From: Mycolicibacterium cosmeticum
GTDB lineage: Bacteria > Actinomycetota > Actinomycetes > Mycobacteriales > Mycobacteriaceae
Assembly (NCBI GenBank): GCA_016197365.1
Contig: JACPVS010000021.1
Span: 434,001 to 498,000, forward strand
Direction of reading: 5' to 3'
Length of the DNA stretch: 64,000 nt
Part shown: piece after piece, positions 59,371 through 64,000 of the stretch
Layout: each line of letters begins with the position of its first letter
Position numbering within the stretch: the stretch's first letter is position 1
Program-made: the position numbers and the translations under genes
The notes under the pieces: generated by a model
Seen by the model: the letters and a program-made list of their open reading frames with translations, nothing else
Database searches by the model: none
Told to the model about the DNA's origin: nothing

Positions 59371-60630
59371 ATGACTGTTACCCAACCACCCTCTGCAGCA
59401 AGGGATTACAGCCAGTTCGACATCTCTGATCCCGAGTTCTGGGCCCACCCTTTTGCGTTGCGGGACAAGACATTCGCCCAGCTGCGGGCCATGGACGGAC
59501 TGAGCTGGCACAAGCCGCTGGAATCGATATACGGCTTGGTCGAACCGGGCTTCTGGGCGCTGACACGGCGCGCCGATATCGTGCACGCATCCCAACACCC
59601 TGAGATCTTCAGTTCAGCGCAGGGCGTTGCGCTCAATCCTCTGCCGGTTGAGATACAACGGATTTCGAGCTTCTTCTTGGCGATGGACCCGCCGGAGCAC
59701 ACCGTGTACCGCAAGCTCATCAGCTCCGCGTTCACACCCAAGCAGCTCCGCCGCATCGAGGACCAGATACATCGGAACGCGGTCCGCATCGTCGACGATC
59801 TGGTCGGCGCCGGTGAGGTCGACTTCGTCACAGCATGTTCGGCACGGTTACCGATGATGACGATTGCCGAAATGCTCGGCGTGGCTGCAGACAAACGCGA
59901 GCGCGTCGCCCAGGCCGGCGAGGCGATCTTCAGCTCCAGCGATGAGGATTACGTCAGCCGAGAGGAGCGTGCCGCATTCGCGCTGCGAGAGATGATGTTA
60001 CTCGTCGAAACCGCGACCGACCTCGCCAAATTCAGACGCCGTCAACCGGGCGAAGATCTGATGACCAACATCGTCAATGCCGAGGTCGACGGCGTCCGGA
60101 TGACCGACGAACAAATCGGCGCCTTCATGATCCTGTTGACCTCAGCGGGCAATGACACGACCAAGCAAACCACCACCCACGCCATGAAGGCCCTCGTCGA
60201 TCACCCCGAACAACGCGCCTGGCTGATGGAGGATTTCGACGGCAGGATCGGCGCCGCCATCGAGGAGTTCGTCCGGTGGGCCACCCCCGTCCTTCAGTTC
60301 GCCCGGGTCGCCACCCAGGACACCGAGATCGCCGGCCAACTGATCCGAGCCGGCGACAAGGTCGGCTTGTTCTACTGCTCGGCCAATCGCGACGAGTCGG
60401 CGTTCACCAACCCGCAAAGTTTCGACCTCGCACGATCGCCCAACCCGCAGATCGGATTCGGCGGCTTGGGACCACACTTCTGCCTGGGCAACCAGCTCGC
60501 GAAAGTCGAACTGCGACATCTGTTCCGCGAGCTCCTGACTCGCCTGCGTCGTGTCGAGTTCGGCGAGCCGGCCTATCTGCAGAGCAGCTTTGTGCACGGG
60601 ATCAAGCGGCTGCCGGCATTCGTGCAGTAG
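59371..60630 (+). CDS. Cytochrome P450 (third)
   Basis: 419-residue P450. I-helix LLTSAGNDTTKQ has the normal acid-Thr pair; ExxR in EEFVRW; haem loop FGGLGPHFCLGNQLAK with the axial Cys. ATG 59371 is chosen because homology starts there; the frame is open a little further upstream inside the SDR end. Cotranscribed with the SDR from site F. The C-terminus is 29 bases from the next, convergent P450. Confidence 0.92.
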   Translation: MTVTQPPSAARDYSQFDISDPEFWAHPFALRDKTFAQLRAMDGLSWHKPLESIYGLVEPGFWALTRRADIVHASQHPEIFSSAQGVALNPLPVEIQRISSFFLAMDPPEHTVYRKLISSAFTPKQLRRIEDQIHRNAVRIVDDLVGAGEVDFVTACSARLPMMTIAEMLGVAADKRERVAQAGEAIFSSSDEDYVSREERAAFALREMMLLVETATDLAKFRRRQPGEDLMTNIVNAEVDGVRMTDEQIGAFMILLTSAGNDTTKQTTTHAMKALVDHPEQRAWLMEDFDGRIGAAIEEFVRWATPVLQFARVATQDTEIAGQLIRAGDKVGLFYCSANRDESAFTNPQSFDLARSPNPQIGFGGLGPHFCLGNQLAKVELRHLFRELLTRLRRVEFGEPAYLQSSFVHGIKRLPAFVQ

Positions 60631-60662
60631 TACTCTGGGCGCCGCGGCGTATCGGGGCCGGA

Positions 60663-61856
60663 TCAGATCCGTGCCGGCATGCTGTCCCAGCCTCGGACGG
60701 CCGACGACGACGAGAAGACGGCCTTGTCGAGGTCGACCTCCCAGTCGGGAAAACGATTGAGGATCTCGTCGAGGGCGATGCGCCCTTCGAGGCGGGCCAG
60801 TGCGTTGCCCAGGCAGTAGTGGGCACCGACACCGAAGGTCACATGCTGACGCGGCAGCCGGGTGATGTTGAAATCCTCTGCGTCCGAGCCGAACCGCTCG
60901 TCGTCGCGGTTCGCCGCGCCGATCAAGGTCAGCATGGCGCTGCCCGCGGGAACGGTTTGTCCGTAATAGTCGACATCGCGGGTGACGTACCGTGCGGCCT
61001 GCAACGCCGGCGGCTCGTACCGCAGGATCTCCTCGATGGCGCCGGGTATCAATGATCGATCGGCGGCCAGTTGACGGCGTTGATCAGGATGTTCGCCCAG
61101 CAGCTTTCCCGACCAGCCGATCAGGCGCGTGGTCGTCTCGGCACCCGCGACGGAGACCACATTCATCAACATCAGGAGTTCGTCCCGATGCAGTCGCCGA
61201 ACGTTTCCGGTTTCATCTTCGAACTCGACCGCCAGCAGTTCTGAGGTGAGATCGTCGGAGGGATTCGCCACTCGCCAGTCGATGAACTCGGCGAATACCT
61301 GCCCGTCGGTCATTCCTTCTGAGTGATCAAGCTTTTCGCCGCGTTCGGTGCGGATGTTGTCGGCCTGGTCGAGGACGAGCGTCTGGAAATGCTCAGGGAT
61401 GCCGAACAGCATGCTGACGACACGCAGCGGCATCACCGCACCCAGATGCTTGACGAAGTCGATCTCGTCCCCACCCACCAAAGGGTCCAGACAGCGCGCG
61501 GTGAAGTCACGGATCAACGGTTCGATGGCATTCATCTTGCGCGGGGTGAACGCCCGGGAGAGCAGGTTACGGCGAATATCGTGAATCGGGGGATCTTCGA
61601 AGATCATGGTGCCCGGCGGAATCTCGATGTCTGCCTTCAAGATCTCGATCACCACGCCTTTGGCGGAGCTGAAGCCCTGGTGATCGACCAGCGCGCGATT
61701 GACATCGTCGAACCGGCTCAGCGCGTAGAAGTCGTGTTCGGCGTTGTAGTAGAGCGGTGCACTGTCCCGTAGCCGCTTGAACATCGGATAGGGGTCGGCG
61801 TTGAGTGCGACATCCCATGGGTCGTAATAGACGTCGCTTGCTGCATCAACTGTCAT
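60663..61856 (-). CDS. Cytochrome P450 (fourth)
   Basis: 397-residue P450: I-helix VSVAGAETTTR, ExxR in EEILRYEPP, haem loop TFGVGAHYCLGNALARLEG. It is more like typical mycobacterial CYP families than the two P450s of the left operon. The ATG overlaps the oxidoreductase stop by four bases. It ends an operon that enters the window from the right. Confidence 0.93.
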   Translation of the reverse strand: MTVDAASDVYYDPWDVALNADPYPMFKRLRDSAPLYYNAEHDFYALSRFDDVNRALVDHQGFSSAKGVVIEILKADIEIPPGTMIFEDPPIHDIRRNLLSRAFTPRKMNAIEPLIRDFTARCLDPLVGGDEIDFVKHLGAVMPLRVVSMLFGIPEHFQTLVLDQADNIRTERGEKLDHSEGMTDGQVFAEFIDWRVANPSDDLTSELLAVEFEDETGNVRRLHRDELLMLMNVVSVAGAETTTRLIGWSGKLLGEHPDQRRQLAADRSLIPGAIEEILRYEPPALQAARYVTRDVDYYGQTVPAGSAMLTLIGAANRDDERFGSDAEDFNITRLPRQHVTFGVGAHYCLGNALARLEGRIALDEILNRFPDWEVDLDKAVFSSSSAVRGWDSMPARI

Positions 61857-62722
61857 GTGTTCGACTCTTCCGTAGGCCCATGCAGTTCAACCAAGGCGTG
61901 AACCTGCTCCAGGTAGTGCTCAAGTGAGTGATGGACGAACCGCGCCGAAAGTGTCGTGGTGCCGCCAGCGGCCATCCGCTCCAGGGTGTCCAACGTCTCC
62001 TGCGGCTCGCCTGCCGGATCCAGGGGCTGTTCTGCCGGCATGACCACCTCGAAATCGGCTGGTAAATCGGAGCATTGCAACCAGCGGGCGGCGGTGTCCA
62101 TATCGACGTAGAACGGGCACCACCCGTCGGCGAGCGTGACCGCCCGCCGTAGCGAGCGTTTGGTCCGGCCACCGATCCACAGCGGAACCTGGGACTGCAA
62201 CGCACAGGGATCGACGGTGAGGCCACCAAACGAATAGAACTCGCCGTCATAGCTCGGCTCGCTACTCGGCAGTGCCGCCCGTAGCGCTCGCAACGCGTCA
62301 TCTGCACGGGCACCGCGGTCATCGAACCGCGAGCCGAGCATGTCGAACTCCTCTTTCAGAGAGCCCACCCCGAGGCCGAGAATTACCCGACCGTTGCTGA
62401 CGTGATCCAGGGTGCCATAACGCTTTACGATCGCCAGCGGGTGATGATAACCGAGCACCAGCGTCATCGTGGCGAACTTGATCTGGGTCGTACGTGCGGC
62501 CACGAACCCGAACGTGGCGAGTGGATCCCAGTAGCGGGCGCCGCGCCGTTCGGTCTCGCTCGACGGTAGACCGATGTGCTCGCTGCAGGTCATGTGGTGA
62601 TACCCGAGGCGATCCGCCGTCTCCGCCACGCGGCCGATGTCTTCGATCGTGGCCGTCTGCTCCCACGTCAACGCCGACCCGGCCACGTTGGTCACCACCG
62701 GCGTGGCGATGCCCAGCTTCAC
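61853..62722 (-). CDS. F420-dependent LLM-class oxidoreductase 3
   Basis: 289-residue TIM-barrel protein of the F420 subgroup: CSEHIGLPSS, TLVLGYHHPLAIVKRYGTLDHVSNGRVILGLGVGSLKEEF in outline, PLWIGGRTKRSLRRA. The GTG start overlaps the TauD stop by four bases. Its partners suggest reduction or oxidation of a product of the dioxygenase or P450. Confidence 0.9.
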   Translation of the reverse strand: MKLGIATPVVTNVAGSALTWEQTATIEDIGRVAETADRLGYHHMTCSEHIGLPSSETERRGARYWDPLATFGFVAARTTQIKFATMTLVLGYHHPLAIVKRYGTLDHVSNGRVILGLGVGSLKEEFDMLGSRFDDRGARADDALRALRAALPSSEPSYDGEFYSFGGLTVDPCALQSQVPLWIGGRTKRSLRRAVTLADGWCPFYVDMDTAARWLQCSDLPADFEVVMPAEQPLDPAGEPQETLDTLERMAAGGTTTLSARFVHHSLEHYLEQVHALVELHGPTEESNT

Positions 62723-63549
62723 TCCAATGGCTCTTCACCGGCAAGGATCGTGCGGTGCATCAGCCGCCCGCTGTCGATCGGATAGGGCAGGGCTCGATGC
62801 ATCGTCCCGGTGTTGTCCCAAATCAGCAGGTCGCCCGCTTGCCACTGATGGCGATACACGTATTGCGGTTGGGTCGCCCAATCACGCAGATGCGACAGCA
62901 GAGCCCTGCTCTCTTCGACCGACAACCCGATGACATAGTCCGCCGTGGCACCCAGCAGCAGCGACTTGCGGCCGGACTGGTGCGTCCACACGATCGGGCA
63001 GGCCTTCGTCGGCGACTTCTGCCAGAAGGTGACTTCCTCGTGGCTCATCTCCGGGGTGACGTAGTACTGAGACCGCTCGGCACTGTGCACCACCCGCAGA
63101 TCCGCGATCAATTCTTTGTCACCGAGCGGGAGGTCGTCGTACGCCGCATAGGTATTGCAGAATTCGGTGTCCCCACCGACGTCGGACAGCTTCACCGCCC
63201 GCAGCACGGTCGCCAGATTCGGAAACGGTTGCAGCGAACCGTCGAAGTGCCAGAACAACGAACCCTTCAAGTATTTGGCGCGCTCGTTCACCTTGTCATC
63301 GAGTGAGATCTTGTAGATGCCTTCCGCGCCTTCGTTCTGCACGAGGTTCCCGAGGGTCTTGGCGATGGCGACCTGTTGATCGTCGCCGATCTCCAGTCCG
63401 CGGAAGTAGACCACGCCACGCTGCTCAAGGATCGCGCGGATGTTGGCGGCCTCCCGACCGCTCAACAGCGTCTCGAGATCGATGGTGATCTCGCTGCCGA
63501 TCCGTCCCGTGACGTCGACGACGTCCAGTTCGGTCGAGGTAAGTGCCAT
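62719..63549 (-). CDS. TauD/TfdA-type Fe(II)/2-oxoglutarate dioxygenase
   Basis: 276 residues. The iron facial triad is visible: FWHFDGSL (H-x-D) and the distal His in NTGTMHRALPY; the 2-oxoglutarate-binding Arg is in RLMHRTIL. It would hydroxylate a substrate at the expense of 2-oxoglutarate and oxygen. It starts four bases after the 107-residue protein. It is the only non-P450 oxygenase in the region. Confidence 0.92.
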   Translation of the reverse strand: MALTSTELDVVDVTGRIGSEITIDLETLLSGREAANIRAILEQRGVVYFRGLEIGDDQQVAIAKTLGNLVQNEGAEGIYKISLDDKVNERAKYLKGSLFWHFDGSLQPFPNLATVLRAVKLSDVGGDTEFCNTYAAYDDLPLGDKELIADLRVVHSAERSQYYVTPEMSHEEVTFWQKSPTKACPIVWTHQSGRKSLLLGATADYVIGLSVEESRALLSHLRDWATQPQYVYRHQWQAGDLLIWDNTGTMHRALPYPIDSGRLMHRTILAGEEPLE

Positions 63550-63552
63550 GAG

Positions 63553-63876
63553 TTAGCTGACTCTCGTGAGAATGGTTGTGGCTGAATGCTTCACCCGCGG
63601 TTGCTTCCACAGTTCCACCGCAAGAGAGACGGTGATCAGCGAGTAGAGCAGGTTGCGGAGGTTGGCGACGTCCGCGGGCAGCGGTTCGGCGTAGTCGAAC
63701 TTGTCGACGTAGGCGACCGCTTCCTCAGCGAGCGGAAACACCTTGTCATAGAAGTCCCGGATCTCCTCCATCGAACTGTTGACCCGCTTCACATAGCGCT
63801 CATGCCCGTCCTCGATGGCCCATTCGGCAACCAGGTGTTCGAGCTGCGCAAATTCTTGCGGCAGCGAGGTATTCAC
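63553..63876 (-). CDS. Small helical protein, unknown
   Basis: 107 residues, predicted largely helical, with charged first half (EDGHERYVKRVNSSMEEIRDFYDKVF) and a hydrophobic NLRNLLYSLITVSLAVELW segment near 73-91. No family is recognised. The GTG start overlaps the stop of the gene entering from the right by four bases, and the TauD gene follows after three bases. It is therefore a true operon member, possibly an accessory subunit. Confidence 0.65.
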   Translation of the reverse strand: MNTSLPQEFAQLEHLVAEWAIEDGHERYVKRVNSSMEEIRDFYDKVFPLAEEAVAYVDKFDYAEPLPADVANLRNLLYSLITVSLAVELWKQPRVKHSATTILTRVS

Positions 63877-64000
63877 GGTTTTTCTCCCGCCTCGACGTAG
63901 TCGGCGACCACCTTGTGCAGGTGACGAAGCAGAATCTCTTCGTCGTTCATGGTGAAGTGGGTCAGAGCGCCGCTGTTGAGCATCGCCTGCAATCCTTCGG
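63873..64000 (-). CDS. Partial gene at the right edge, unknown
   Basis: Only the last 41 codons are in the window (ending HLHKVVADYVEAGEKP). The segment is hydrophilic and helix-prone; no family can be named. It overlaps the downstream small protein by four bases (GTGA), so it belongs to the same operon as TauD, oxidoreductase 3 and P450 4, which continues beyond the window. Confidence 0.6.
   Translation of the reverse strand, partial: EGLQAMLNSGALTHFTMNDEEILLRHLHKVVADYVEAGEKP

Noticed and set aside
24100..64000. Catabolic region as a mobile island
   Set aside because: Gene content suggests an accessory block, but no integrase, transposase, tRNA end or direct repeats were found at either visible border, and the right border is outside the window.

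Overview
The window is high-GC actinobacterial chromosome, almost certainly a fast-growing mycobacterium (Mycolicibacterium-like). The evidence is gene order: gabT, ruvC-ruvA-ruvB, yebC, pdxT-tesB-pdxS, Nudix-pimA-patA-pgsA1-HIT-thrS is the order around Rv2589-Rv2614c of M. tuberculosis. The right half adds a six-gene mce operon, a mycofactocin-type SDR and F420-dependent oxidoreductase families, also typical of mycobacteria. Coding density is very high; many adjacent genes overlap by 1-8 bases (ATGA, GTGA, TGATG). I see no rRNA, tRNA, CRISPR array, transposase or integrase.

Positions 1-24000 look like core genome. They hold the 3' end of gabT; two paralogous membrane diguanylate cyclases around an opposite-strand membrane gene; a DUF1304 gene; ruvCAB; a Rossmann-fold protein; yebC; a large PMT-type glycosyltransferase; the PLP synthase genes pdxS and pdxT with tesB between them; and the phosphatidylinositol mannoside operon thrS-HIT-pgsA1-patA-pimA-Nudix. 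A PGPGW membrane protein, a hotdog thioesterase, lutABC for lactate oxidation behind a perfect 18-bp palindrome, and a small secreted proline-rich protein complete this half.

Positions 24100-64000 form a roughly 40-kb accessory catabolic region. The left operon (minus strand, 32560 down to about 24100) encodes aldehyde dehydrogenase, amidohydrolase, SDR, P450, Ddn-like protein, TetR, a second P450, a secreted protein and another TetR. Divergent to it is mceABCDEF without yrbE permease genes. Next is an acyl-CoA operon (46985 down to 40394): acyl-CoA synthetase, mycofactocin-type SDR, alpha/beta hydrolase, CaiB-type CoA-transferase, DUF35 protein and thiolase-like protein. Then come an EthD/DUF4286-like gene, a cupin-ALDH-secreted protein operon, a phosphotransferase, an F420 oxidoreductase, two tandem AveC-like membrane proteins, an SGNH hydrolase-SDR-oxidoreductase set, a leaderless IclR regulator, an SDR-P450 pair, and a further P450/F420 oxidoreductase/TauD operon that runs off the right end.

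The most interesting signal is a non-coding element with core CGTTCTAC, usually preceded by an AGA(A/G) half-site (GTAGAA-N5-TTCTAC in its best form). It occurs at six promoters across 26 kb (near 32768, 47030, 49955, 51141, 54686 and 58514), always in the same orientation relative to the gene it precedes. At three of them it fills the 17-bp spacer of a recognisable -35/-10 promoter. It ties the scattered operons into one apparent regulon. The inferred job is uptake and oxidation of a hydrophobic, possibly polycyclic or spiroketal-like molecule; the substrate cannot be read from the sequence.
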